DNA of 20,223 nucleotides from CALXCT01 sp964422185. Lineage in GTDB: Bacteria; Bacillota; Clostridia; Oscillospirales; Oscillospiraceae. The notes under the pieces were generated by a model that did no database searches, was not told the origin of the DNA, and was given only the letters and a program-made list of their open reading frames with translations. Each line of letters opens with the position of its first letter. The stretch's first letter is position 1. Shown in pieces: positions 6,312 to 13,786 of the stretch. Position numbers and translations under genes: made by a program. Location: assembly GCA_964422185.1 (NCBI GenBank), contig CAYRAG010000034.1:1-20223 (forward strand), read 5' to 3'.

Positions 6312-6848
6312 ATGGCCGGCCGGGGTGAGTTCCGGAGCGCACGGGCGGTGGCGCTGTGCGGTATCCTGGCGGCGCTGGCTCTGGTGTTCCTGTTCGGCGC
6401 GTGCGTCGTGCCCACGGGCCAGCTGGGCCTGACGGCCGTGGCGGGCCTGTTCCCCATGGCCGCGGTGATCTCCGTGGGCGTGCGCGCCGGGTTCCTGTGC
6501 TGGGCGGCGGCGGGCCTGCTGGGATTGCTGCTGGTGCCGGACAAGGGCTGCGCGGTGTTATTCCTGCTGTTTCTCGGGCTCTATCCCGTGGTGAAGAGCC
6601 TGATTGAGCGGCTGCGGAACCTGCCGGCGGAGTGGGTGCTCAAGCTGCTGTTCTTCAACGCGATGCTGGCGGTCTCCGTGCTCACGGTGGGCGGGTTTCT
6701 GTTCTCGTCCCTGCCCTCGGTGTTCCGGAACCTGTTTTTTCTGTGGCCGGTGGCCAACGCGGTGTTTGTGGTCTACGACATCGGGCTGTCCAAACTGGCG
6801 CAGTTCTACAGCGTGCGCGTGGATCGGCATATGAAAAGGCGGGCGTGA
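6312..6848 (+). CDS. polytopic membrane protein, possibly ECF S-component-like
   Basis: The 178-residue hydrophobic protein has about five or six membrane helices (around residues 12-32, 38-56, 59-77, 80-97, 108-130 and 136-155) and a basic C-terminal tail (RVDRHMKRRA). The pattern LLVPDKGCAVLFLLFLGLYPVVKSLIERL followed by KLLFFNAMLAVSVL resembles small predicted membrane proteins of Clostridia that are loosely annotated as ECF-type substrate-binding S components; this is from memory of the pattern, and the substrate is unknown. ATG 6312 lies one base after the dnaJ-like stop, with no clear ribosome binding site, so translation is probably coupled. The next gene, yicC, begins 30 bases downstream. 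Confidence 0.7.
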   Translation: MAGRGEFRSARAVALCGILAALALVFLFGACVVPTGQLGLTAVAGLFPMAAVISVGVRAGFLCWAAAGLLGLLLVPDKGCAVLFLLFLGLYPVVKSLIERLRNLPAEWVLKLLFFNAMLAVSVLTVGGFLFSSLPSVFRNLFFLWPVANAVFVVYDIGLSKLAQFYSVRVDRHMKRRA

Positions 6849-6877
6849 CGCGCCCCGCGTTCTGGAGGGATTTCAGT

Positions 6878-7771
6878 TTGGTCAGGAGTATGACAGGCTA
6901 CGGCCGGGGAGAGCGGGTCTATGAGGACATGGTGCTCACCGTGGAGCTGCGTGCGGTGAACAACCGCTTCCTGGACTGTTCGTTTAAGATGCCCCGGAAC
7001 TTTCTCTTCGCGGAGGATGCCCTGAAGACCAGGATCCAGGCGGAGGTCGGCCGGGGCAAGGTGGACGCGTTCGTCACCGTGAACCGGAACGGCGGGGACG
7101 ACCAGGGCGTCGAGGTGAATCCGGAGCTGGTGCGCAGCTACCTCCAGGCGCTCCGGGAGATCCGGGACGCCGCGGAGCACAGCGGCGTGGCCGTGAAAGG
7201 AAAGGTCTCCGCGGTGGATCTGGCGATGCTGCCGGATGTGCTCACCGTGGTGAAGAAAGAGGAGGATCCGGAGCAGATGCGCACGCGTCTGCTGGAGGTG
7301 ACGGATCTCGCCCTGGCGGACTTCAACGCCATGCGGGAGCGGGAGGGCGCACGCCTGGCCGCGGATATCCTGGGCCGGGCGGATACCATCGAGGATCTGG
7401 TGTCCCAGGTGGAGGCGCGTTCCCCTCAGACGACGGAGGAGTACCGGCAGCGCCTGGAGACAAAGATGCGGGAGCTGCTGGGCGGCGTCCAGGTGGATGA
7501 GAGCCGGCTGCTGACCGAGGCGGCCATCTTCGCGGACAAGACCGCCGTAGAGGAGGAGACGGTGCGGCTGCGCAGCCACATCGCCCAGCTGCGGGAGCTG
7601 TTCGCCCAGGGCGGCGCCGTGGGCCGGAAGCTGGACTTCCTGATCCAGGAGTTCAACCGGGAGGCCAACACCATCGGCTCCAAGAGCAACGACCTCCAGC
7701 TGACGAAGCTGGTGGTGGATCTCAAGGCGGAGATTGAGAAGATCCGGGAGCAGGTTCAGAATCTGGAGTGA
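6878..7771 (+). CDS. yicC: YicC/YloC family endoribonuclease
   Basis: The 297-residue protein is YicC (YloC in B. subtilis), a conserved family with endoribonuclease activity shown in E. coli. The N-terminus VRSMTGYGRGERVYEDM and LRAVNNRFLDCSFKMPRNF are diagnostic of the YicC N-terminal domain. The C-terminal DUF1732 part has VEEETVRLRSHIAQLRELF, GRKLDFLIQEFNREANTIGSK and the end LKAEIEKIREQVQNLE. The start is the TTG at 6878: GGAGGGA (6864-6870) lies 7 bases upstream and the homology begins there. The open frame extends further upstream through the membrane-protein gene, but that part is not coding in this frame. remA and gmk follow, as in Bacillus. Confidence 0.94.
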   Translation: MVRSMTGYGRGERVYEDMVLTVELRAVNNRFLDCSFKMPRNFLFAEDALKTRIQAEVGRGKVDAFVTVNRNGGDDQGVEVNPELVRSYLQALREIRDAAEHSGVAVKGKVSAVDLAMLPDVLTVVKKEEDPEQMRTRLLEVTDLALADFNAMREREGARLAADILGRADTIEDLVSQVEARSPQTTEEYRQRLETKMRELLGGVQVDESRLLTEAAIFADKTAVEEETVRLRSHIAQLRELFAQGGAVGRKLDFLIQEFNREANTIGSKSNDLQLTKLVVDLKAEIEKIREQVQNLE

Positions 7772-7794
7772 CGATGTCACGCCGGGAGGTTGCG

Positions 7795-8061
7795 ATGAGA
7801 CTGGTCAATATCGGGTTCGGAAATATGGTGGCCGCGGGCCGCATGATCGCCGTGGTCAGCCCGGAGTCCGCGCCCATCAAGCGGCTGATCCAGGAGGCGC
7901 GGGATCGGGGGAGGCTGATCGACGCCTCGTTCGGGCGGCGCACCCGTGCGGTGCTGGTGATGGACAACGACTGCATCGTCCTGTCCGCCCTCCAGCCGGA
8001 GACCGTGGCCGCCCGGCTGGACAGCGCCGGGGAGGACGCGCCGGAGGAGGAGAGCGGATGA
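7795..8061 (+). CDS. remA: RemA-like extracellular matrix regulator (DUF370)
   Basis: The 88-residue protein matches the RemA/YlzA family, DNA-binding proteins that form ring-like oligomers and activate biofilm-matrix and osmoprotection genes in B. subtilis. Family-typical phrases are LVNIGFGNMVAAGRMIAVVS, PESAPIKRLIQEARDRGRL, DASFGRRTRAVLVMDNDCIV and LSALQPETVAARL. The acidic tail (EDAPEEESG) is variable in the family. Start ATG 7795 is preceded by GGGAGG (7784-7789). An in-frame ATG at 7768 lies upstream of that site and overlaps yicC. It overlaps gmk by 4 bases (ATGA). No matrix operon is nearby, so its targets in this organism are unknown. Confidence 0.94.
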   Translation: MRLVNIGFGNMVAAGRMIAVVSPESAPIKRLIQEARDRGRLIDASFGRRTRAVLVMDNDCIVLSALQPETVAARLDSAGEDAPEEESG

Positions 8062-8669
8062 AACCGGAACGGGGGACGCTGCTGGTGATCTCCGGGCCGT
8101 CCGGCACGGGGAAGAGCACGGTCATCGCGCAGGTGCTCCGGCGCCGGCCGGACATCCACTTCTCCGTCTCGTTCACCACCCGGGCGCCCCGGGAGGGCGA
8201 GACGGACGGCGTGAACTACCGCTTTGTGAGCCGCGCCGAGTTTGAGCGGATGATCGCGAAGGGCGAGCTGCTGGAGTACGCGGAGTATGTGGGCCAGTAC
8301 TACGGCACCTCCCTGAAGGTGATCCGGGATCATCTGGAGCGGGGCACGGATGTCCTGCTGGATATCGAGGTGCAGGGGGCGGCCACGGTTCGGGAGAAGT
8401 GCCCGGACGCCGTGCTGGTCTTCCTGGCGCCGCCGGATTTCGACGAGCTGGCCCGCAGGCTGCGGGGCAGAGGGACAGACAGCGAGGAGCGCATCCTGGC
8501 CCGGCTGGAGACCGCCAGGCGGGAGCTGAGACAGGCGCGCGCCTATGACTATATCGTGATCAATGACCAGGTCTCCTCCGCGGCGGAGGAGATCCTCGCC
8601 ATCCTGACCGCGGCGGACTGCCGCACGGATCACAGAATACACCTGCTGGAAGGAGAGATGAAATCATGA
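8058..8669 (+). CDS. gmk: guanylate kinase
   Basis: This cytoplasmic enzyme phosphorylates GMP (and dGMP) to GDP using ATP. The 203-residue protein has a P-loop GPSGTGKS (13-20), the GMP-binding TTRAPREGETDGVNY (40-54), LLEYAEYVGQYYGTS (71-85), the DVLLDIEVQGAATVREKCPD stretch, and the lid/adenine region RLRGRGTDSEERILARLETA. The ATG overlaps the remA stop codon, so translation is coupled. It lies directly before rpoZ, the same order as in Bacillus. No odd features. Confidence 0.98.
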   Translation: MKPERGTLLVISGPSGTGKSTVIAQVLRRRPDIHFSVSFTTRAPREGETDGVNYRFVSRAEFERMIAKGELLEYAEYVGQYYGTSLKVIRDHLERGTDVLLDIEVQGAATVREKCPDAVLVFLAPPDFDELARRLRGRGTDSEERILARLETARRELRQARAYDYIVINDQVSSAAEEILAILTAADCRTDHRIHLLEGEMKS

Positions 8670-8866
8670 TGCTGGAGCCGCCGCTGAAAGATATGCTGCA
8701 ATATATCCCCAGCCGGTACGAGCTGGTGAATGTCATTGCCTGCCGGGCGCGTCAGATTGCCCGCGAGGCGGAGGATGAGCATGTCCAGATGACGGAGAAG
8801 CCGGTGAGTCTGGCCATTAACGAGGCCGCGGAGGGCCTGCTGCATCCGGTGGAGGATGAGGACTGA
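8666..8866 (+). CDS. rpoZ: DNA-directed RNA polymerase subunit omega
   Basis: Omega assists folding and assembly of the beta-prime subunit. The 66-residue protein starts MMLEPPLKDML and contains the family motif SRYELVNVIACRARQIA, followed by KPVSLAINEAAEGLL. Position after gmk is conserved across Firmicutes. AAGGAG (8650-8655) serves the ATG at 8666. The ATG at 8669 is an equally possible start that removes one residue. The gene overlaps the end of gmk. A long hairpin follows the stop. Confidence 0.95.
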   Translation: MMLEPPLKDMLQYIPSRYELVNVIACRARQIAREAEDEHVQMTEKPVSLAINEAAEGLLHPVEDED

Positions 8867-8881
8867 TCGGGACACGCAGAA

Positions 8882-8930
8882 AAGGGCAAGCGGAGGGAAC
8901 GGGGTTTCCCGAACCGCTTGCCCTTTCCGG
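8882..8930 (+). terminator. long hairpin between rpoZ and priA, possible terminator or attenuator
   Basis: AAAGGGCAAGCGG (8882-8894) pairs perfectly with CCGCTTGCCCTTT (8915-8927) over 13 bp. Inside it a second stem GGGAA (8896-8900)/TTCCC (8907-8911) closes a 6-base loop. Only three T end the stem, followed by CC, so it is a weak intrinsic terminator at best. It ends 9 bases before the priA ribosome binding site (AAGGAGGG, 8937-8944). It may lower transcription into priA or separate the two mRNAs. Confidence 0.65.
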
Positions 8931-8953
8931 AAGATAAGGAGGGCGGGACACGG

Positions 8954-11431
8954 ATGGATCTGGCTGCGGCGAAAGTGGTGATCGCCCGGGCGGTCTACGC
9001 CATGGACCGGCCCTACACCTATCTGATTCCCCCGGAGCTGGACGGCCGGGTGCTGCCCGGCGTGCGGGTGCTGGTGCCGTTCGGGAACGGCAACCGCCGC
9101 TCGGACGCCATGGTGATCGCCCTGGCGCAGGTGCCGGAGGACGGGGCGGAGCGCTACAAGCAGATTGAGACCGTGCTGGACGACGCGCCGGTTCTGGATG
9201 AGAAAGGCATCCAGCTGGCGCTGTGGATGCGGGATCAGAATTTCTGCACCGTCTACGACGCCGTGAAGGCCATGCTCCCCGCGGGGCTGTATTTCTCCCT
9301 GCAGGATCATGTCTGTCTCGCGCCCGGGATGGATCGGGAGACGGCCTACGCCGCGGCAGGCCGGTCCAAAAGCGCCGGGAAACTCCTGGATGTCATCTTT
9401 GCCAACGGGGGAGAGGCGGAGCTGAAAGCCATCCGCGTCGCGTTGGGAACCGCCAGTCCCGCGCCGGCGCTGAAAGCGCTGACGGATCGCGGCGTCCTGA
9501 CTCTGGAGACCAGCGCCTCCCGGGGCGTGGGGGATAAGACGGAGCAGATCGCCGTACTGGCGGTGCCGCCGGAGGAGGCGCTGGCGCAGGTGCAGCAGAA
9601 CCGGAGGCGCTCGCCGCTGCGTGCGTCCGTGGTGGAGCTGCTCGCCAGCGTGGGCAGCGCGTCCGCGAAAGAGGTGTGCTACTACACCGGCGCGTCCATG
9701 ACCACGCTGCGCTCCCTGAAAAAGAGCGGCCTTATCGACCTGGAGCGCCAGGAGGTGTCCCGCTACGAGCCCCCGGAGGTGCCCCCGGCCGGCCCGGTGA
9801 CGCTCAACGCCGAGCAGGAGGCGGCGTACCGTGATCTGTGCGCCCTGGCGGACAGGGGGGAGCCCGCGGTCTCCCTGCTGTACGGCGTCACCGGCAGCGG
9901 GAAGACGCTCATCTACATCAAACTCATTGAAAAGATCCTGTCTGAGGGCCGGGACGCGCTGGTGCTGGTGCCGGAGATCGCCCTGACCCCCCAGCTGCTG
10001 AATATCTTCGCCTCCCATTTCGGGAAGCAGACCGCCGTGCTCCACAGCGGCCTGCGGGCCGGGGAGCGCTACGACGAGTGGAAGCGGATCCGCGCCGGGA
10101 AGGCCCGGGTGGTGGTGGGCACCCGCTCCGCGGTGTTCGCCCCGCTGGCCAATCCCGGTCTGATCATCCTGGATGAGGAGCAGGAGTACTCGTATAAATC
10201 GGAGAATGTGCCCCGGTACCACGCCCGGGATGTGGCGAAGTACCGGTGCGTGCAGAACCGGTGCCTGCTGGTGCTGGGCTCCGCCACCCCGTCTCTGGAG
10301 AGCCGGTATCAGGCCCAGCGGGGGGCCTACCACATGCAGGTGCTCACCCGCCGCTACCGCGACCGGCCGCTGCCGGATGTGATGGTGGCGGATATGAAGC
10401 AGGAGCTGCGCGCCGGAAACGGCAGCTGCGTCAGCTCCGTGCTGCGCAGGGAGCTGGAGGACAACTTCAGCCGGGGCGAGCAGTCCATTCTCTTCCTCAA
10501 CCGCCGGGGCGCCAGCCGGATGGTCTCCTGCGGGGAGTGCGGCTATGTGCCGGTCTGCCCGCGCTGCGAGGTTCATCTCACCTACCACTCCGCCAACGGG
10601 CGGCTCATGTGCCACCACTGCGGCTACTCCGAGCCGTTCCGGAGCGACTGTCCGGAGTGCGGCGGGAAGTTCCAGCTCATCGGGGTGGGAACCCAGAAGC
10701 TCCAGACGGAGCTGGAGACGCTGTTCCCGGGCCGGGAGATCCTGCGGATGGACACGGACACCGTGTCCGCCTCCCGAAGCCACGAGAAGCTGCTCCGGCA
10801 TTTCCGGGAGGATCGGGTGCCCGTCCTGGTGGGCACCCAGATGGTGGCCAAGGGCCTGGATTTTGAGAATGTCACCCTCGTGGGGGTGGTGGACGCGGAT
10901 CTGGCGCTGTATGTGGACGACTTCCGGGCGTCCGAGCGTGCGTTCTCGCTGCTCACCCAGGTGATCGGCCGGGCCGGCCGCGGCGGGAAGCGGGGCCGGG
11001 CGGTCATCCAGACCTACACCCCGGATCACGAGGTGATCCGCTTCGCCGCCAGGCAGGACTACGACAGCTTCTATCAGCAGGAGCTGGAGCTGCGGGATCT
11101 CCGCGGCTTCCCGCCGTTCTGCGATATCTTCACCATCTCCGCCTCCGGGCTGAGCGAGCAGCGGGTGGCGGACGCCTGCCTGATTCTGCGCTCCACCATT
11201 GACACCGCGCTGCGCTCGGATCCGGCGCTGGCCGGGGACGCCATGCGCCTGCTGGGCCCGGCGCCGGATCGGGTGCCGAAGATCAACGACCGCTACCGCT
11301 ACCATCTGACCCTGTGCGGCAGGAATACGAAAGCGCTGCGCGCCATGATCGCGCAGGTGCTGCGCGCCGTCCCCAAAGACAAGCGGTTTCATGAGATTAC
11401 CGTCATCGCGGACTGTAATCCTTTCCAGTGA
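8954..11431 (+). CDS. priA: primosomal replication restart helicase PriA
   Basis: PriA recognises stalled forks and D-loops and reloads the replisome. The 825-residue protein has an N-terminal DNA-binding part (AKVVIARAVYAMDRPYTYLI), a winged-helix region, and a helicase core with Walker A YGVTGSGKT (310-318). The Walker B is DEEQE (407-411), where many PriA proteins have DEEH; Gln variants occur in Clostridia. Further motifs include GSATPSLESRY. A zinc-binding insert has eight cysteines in CGECGYVPVCPRC, CHHCGYSEPF and CPECGGKF (from residue 526). Motif VI is in LLTQVIGRAGRGGKRGR. ATG 8954 follows AAGGAGGG (8937-8944) at 9 bases. In B. subtilis coaBC precedes priA; it is missing here. def follows. 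Confidence 0.97.
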   Translation: MDLAAAKVVIARAVYAMDRPYTYLIPPELDGRVLPGVRVLVPFGNGNRRSDAMVIALAQVPEDGAERYKQIETVLDDAPVLDEKGIQLALWMRDQNFCTVYDAVKAMLPAGLYFSLQDHVCLAPGMDRETAYAAAGRSKSAGKLLDVIFANGGEAELKAIRVALGTASPAPALKALTDRGVLTLETSASRGVGDKTEQIAVLAVPPEEALAQVQQNRRRSPLRASVVELLASVGSASAKEVCYYTGASMTTLRSLKKSGLIDLERQEVSRYEPPEVPPAGPVTLNAEQEAAYRDLCALADRGEPAVSLLYGVTGSGKTLIYIKLIEKILSEGRDALVLVPEIALTPQLLNIFASHFGKQTAVLHSGLRAGERYDEWKRIRAGKARVVVGTRSAVFAPLANPGLIILDEEQEYSYKSENVPRYHARDVAKYRCVQNRCLLVLGSATPSLESRYQAQRGAYHMQVLTRRYRDRPLPDVMVADMKQELRAGNGSCVSSVLRRELEDNFSRGEQSILFLNRRGASRMVSCGECGYVPVCPRCEVHLTYHSANGRLMCHHCGYSEPFRSDCPECGGKFQLIGVGTQKLQTELETLFPGREILRMDTDTVSASRSHEKLLRHFREDRVPVLVGTQMVAKGLDFENVTLVGVVDADLALYVDDFRASERAFSLLTQVIGRAGRGGKRGRAVIQTYTPDHEVIRFAARQDYDSFYQQELELRDLRGFPPFCDIFTISASGLSEQRVADACLILRSTIDTALRSDPALAGDAMRLLGPAPDRVPKINDRYRYHLTLCGRNTKALRAMIAQVLRAVPKDKRFHEITVIADCNPFQ

Positions 11432-11451
11432 CAAGGAGGAACAAGACAACC

Positions 11452-11976
11452 ATGGCTGTGAGAAAAATTCTGCTTCTGGAAGACCCCGTGCTTCATAAGA
11501 CCTGCCACCCCGTGACGCGCTTTGACGCCCGGCTGGCGGATCTGCTGGACGACCTGAAAGACACCCTGGCGGACGCCCAGGGGGCGGGTCTCTCCGCGCC
11601 CCAGATCGGCATTCTGCGCAGAGTCGCCGTGGTGGCCCTCCTGGAGGAGGGAAACGGCGAGATGCTGGAGCTGGTCAACCCCGAGATCATCGATCAGGAG
11701 GGCGAGGACAAGGCCCTGGAGGGCTGCCTGAGCGTGCCCGGCTACTACGGCATCGTCGCCCGGCCCACCTGGGTGAAGGTGCGGGCTCAGGATCGGAAAG
11801 GGAATTTCTTCGAGGCGGAGGGCACCGGGCTCACCGCCCGCTGCTTCTGTCATGAGATCGCCCATCTGGACGGCCAGCTGTATCTGGATCTGACCACGGA
11901 GATCTACTCGGAGGAGCAGGTGGACGAGATCCTCCGGCAGAAAGAGGAGCTGGAGAACCAGGAGAATTCGAAGTGA
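11452..11976 (+). CDS. def: peptide deformylase
   Basis: Peptide deformylase removes the formyl group from the initiator Met of new proteins. The 174-residue protein contains the three active-site motifs: GAGLSAPQIG (44-53), EGCLS (90-94, with the metal-binding Cys) and HEIAH (134-138). The last is HExDH in most deformylases; here Ala replaces the Asp before the second His, while both His ligands and the catalytic Glu are intact. ATG 11452 is preceded by AAGGAGG (11433-11439). The in-frame GTG at 11428 overlaps the priA stop and includes the ribosome binding site, so it is unlikely. The gene overlaps fmt by 4 bases; def-fmt pairing reverses and installs the same formyl group. Confidence 0.97.
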   Translation: MAVRKILLLEDPVLHKTCHPVTRFDARLADLLDDLKDTLADAQGAGLSAPQIGILRRVAVVALLEEGNGEMLELVNPEIIDQEGEDKALEGCLSVPGYYGIVARPTWVKVRAQDRKGNFFEAEGTGLTARCFCHEIAHLDGQLYLDLTTEIYSEEQVDEILRQKEELENQENSK

Positions 11977-12899
11977 GAATTCTGTTTATGGGCACCCCGG
12001 ATTTCGCGGTGCCGCCGCTGCGCTCCCTGGCGGAGGCCGGACACGAGATCTGCGGGGTCTTCACCCGGCCGGACAAGCCGAAAAACCGTGGCATGAAGCT
12101 CCAGGCAACGCCGGTAAAGGAGTTTGCCCTTACACACAATATCCCGGTGTATCAGCCGGTTACCCTGAGAGGGGACGAGCCGCTGGCCCTGGTGCGGAGC
12201 CTGGCGCCGGATCTCACGGTGGTGGCGGCCTACGGCCGGATCCTGCCGAAAGAGATTCTGGACGCCCCGGAGCTGGGCAGCGTCAACATCCACGCGTCCC
12301 TGCTGCCGAAGTACCGGGGCGCCGCGCCGGTCAACCAGGCGGTGCTCTGCGGGGAGACGGAGACGGGGGTCACCATCATGGCCATGGCGCCGGAGCTGGA
12401 CGCCGGGGACATCCTGTGTGCGCGGTCGACAGCCATCGGGCCGGAGGAGACTGCGGAGGAGCTCTACCCGCGCCTGGCGGAGCTGGGTGCGCAGCTCATT
12501 GTGGAGGCCGTGGCGGATCTCGCCGCCGGCACCGCGGTGCGGACGCCCCAGAACCACGCGGTGGCCACCTACGCCCCCATGCTGACCCGGGCGATGTCCC
12601 CGGTGGACTGGAACCGGAGCGCCGCGGAGATCCACAACCAGATCCGGGGCCTGTGCCCCTGGCCCGGCGCGTCCACCGACGCCATCGGCGGGACGGGTCT
12701 CAAACTGTGGGCGTCCCGGGTCTTGGCGGAGCGGACGGACGCCGCCCCCGGCACGGTGCTGAAAGCGGATCGGGAGGGCATCGACCTGTCCTGCGGAGAC
12801 GGCCTGACACTGCGGGTCATTCAGGTTCAGGCGCCCGGCGGCAGGCGGATGGCGGCCGCGGACTACCTCCGGGGCCACCCGGTACAGCCCGGCGTGTGA
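11973..12899 (+). CDS. fmt: methionyl-tRNA formyltransferase
   Basis: Fmt transfers a formyl group from 10-formyl-tetrahydrofolate to initiator Met-tRNA. The 308-residue protein begins RILFMGTPDFAVPPL, has the tetrahydrofolate-binding and catalytic region VNIHASLLPKYRGAAPV with Asn105 and His107, and ELDAGDIL with the catalytic Asp143. The C-terminal tRNA-binding OB-like domain includes NQIRGLCPWPGA. The GTG start at 11973 sits in GTGA shared with the def stop, so translation is coupled. A long hairpin begins right at its stop codon. Length and motifs are typical. Confidence 0.97.
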   Translation: MRILFMGTPDFAVPPLRSLAEAGHEICGVFTRPDKPKNRGMKLQATPVKEFALTHNIPVYQPVTLRGDEPLALVRSLAPDLTVVAAYGRILPKEILDAPELGSVNIHASLLPKYRGAAPVNQAVLCGETETGVTIMAMAPELDAGDILCARSTAIGPEETAEELYPRLAELGAQLIVEAVADLAAGTAVRTPQNHAVATYAPMLTRAMSPVDWNRSAAEIHNQIRGLCPWPGASTDAIGGTGLKLWASRVLAERTDAAPGTVLKADREGIDLSCGDGLTLRVIQVQAPGGRRMAAADYLRGHPVQPGV

Positions 12900-12951
12900 C
12901 CGGCGCTATCCCGGGCTCTGCGTTCCGGCGCAGAGGGCGGGACAGCGCCGG
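12900..12951 (+). other. extended imperfect hairpin in the fmt-yugP gap
   Basis: Four helices stack in one 52-base arm. They are CCGGCGCT (12900-12907)/AGCGCCGG (12944-12951), CCCG (12910-12913)/CGGG (12938-12941) and CTCTGCG (12916-12922)/CGCAGAG (12929-12935), with a 6-base loop TTCCGG. The helices are separated by symmetric 2x2 internal loops (AT/AC and GG/GG). There is no T run. The rest of the 191-base gap (12952-13090) shows only a short CTCCCGGGAG palindrome near 13026-13035 and no convincing gene or promoter. The arm may be an mRNA stability or processing element. Confidence 0.7.
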
Positions 12952-13090
12952 AGCCATCGGGGCGGAAATCAGGCGGATTGCCCGCGGAACAGACGAACTC
13001 TCATGAGCCTGGAATCCGCGATGTCTCCTCCCGGGAGAAGGTCAAATCATACGGTTCCCGCGGACGGGACGCGGAAAGGCGGTGGATCCT

Positions 13091-13786
13091 GTGTTCTTTC
13101 TCGATTTCTCCTATCTGGTGATTCTGCTGCCCTGTCTGCTGATCTCCGCGTTTGCCCAGGCGAATGTGTCCTCCACCTTTAACCGTTACTCCAGGGTGCG
13201 CAACCGCCGGAACTTGACGGGCGCGGAGGCGGCGGAGGCGGTGCTGCAGGCCAACGGCGTGCGGGGCGTGCGGATTGAGCGGGTGGCCGGGAAGCTCACG
13301 GATCACTATGACCCCAGGACGAATGTGATCCGGCTGTCCCAGGGCGTGTACGACGCCGCCACCGTGTCCGCGGTGGGTGTGGCGGCCCACGAGGCGGGCC
13401 ACGCCGTGCAGTACGCGCAGCGGTACGCCCCCATCCGGGTGCGCAACGCCGTGATCCCCGTGTGCAATGTGGGCTCCCAGATCTCCATCGTCCTGCTGCT
13501 GGTGGGGATTCTGCTCTACTCCCAGACGCTGTTCGGGCTGGGTGTGCTCTGTTTCGGGCTGTCCGTGTTCGTGCAGCTGATCACGCTGCCGGTGGAGTTC
13601 AACGCGTCCCGCCGGGCGGTGGTCTGTCTGGAGGAGAACGAACTGCTGTATGAGGACGAGCTGGCCGGCGCGAAGAAAGTGCTGCGCGCCGCCGCCCTGA
13701 CCTATGTGGCTGCGCTTCTGACCTCCCTGGCGCAGCTGCTGCGCTTTGTGGTCATGTTCCTGGGCCAGCGGGGGCGGGAGCAGTGA
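13091..13786 (+). CDS. YugP-type membrane zinc metallopeptidase
   Basis: The 231-residue protein matches the YugP (DUF/peptidase_MA-like) family of predicted membrane zinc proteases; substrates are not well defined. It has an N-terminal membrane segment (about 6-24), the zinc-binding HEAGH motif (100-104) in GVAAHEAGHAVQYAQRYAP, two or three further membrane helices (about 128-146, 150-166 and 212-228), and VEFNASRRA (168-176). The Glu169 in VEFNASRRA is the likely third zinc ligand. I chose the GTG at 13091 because AAGGCGGTG (13076-13084) gives an ideal spacing and relatives begin MFF. A GTG at 13082 overlaps that site. It interrupts the fmt-rsmB adjacency found in Bacillus; this insertion is common in Clostridia. 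Confidence 0.9.
   Translation: MFFLDFSYLVILLPCLLISAFAQANVSSTFNRYSRVRNRRNLTGAEAAEAVLQANGVRGVRIERVAGKLTDHYDPRTNVIRLSQGVYDAATVSAVGVAAHEAGHAVQYAQRYAPIRVRNAVIPVCNVGSQISIVLLLVGILLYSQTLFGLGVLCFGLSVFVQLITLPVEFNASRRAVVCLEENELLYEDELAGAKKVLRAAALTYVAALLTSLAQLLRFVVMFLGQRGREQ

Noticed and set aside
6632..6877. Upstream extension of the yicC frame into the membrane-protein gene
   Set aside because: The membrane-protein frame has clear transmembrane pattern here, while YicC homology and a GGAGGGA site both begin at 6864-6878.
8630..11449. A 939-codon open frame on the minus strand opposite priA
   Set aside because: It is the antisense shadow of a GC-rich gene: composition is His/Arg/Gly/Pro/Gln-rich with no recognisable domain, and priA on the plus strand has all its motifs and a ribosome binding site.
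12416..13006. A 196-codon plus-strand frame overlapping the end of fmt and the gap after it
   Set aside because: Most of it is out of frame within fmt, the protein is a Gly/Arg/Ala string, and no ribosome binding site precedes it. The part in the gap is better explained by the hairpin.
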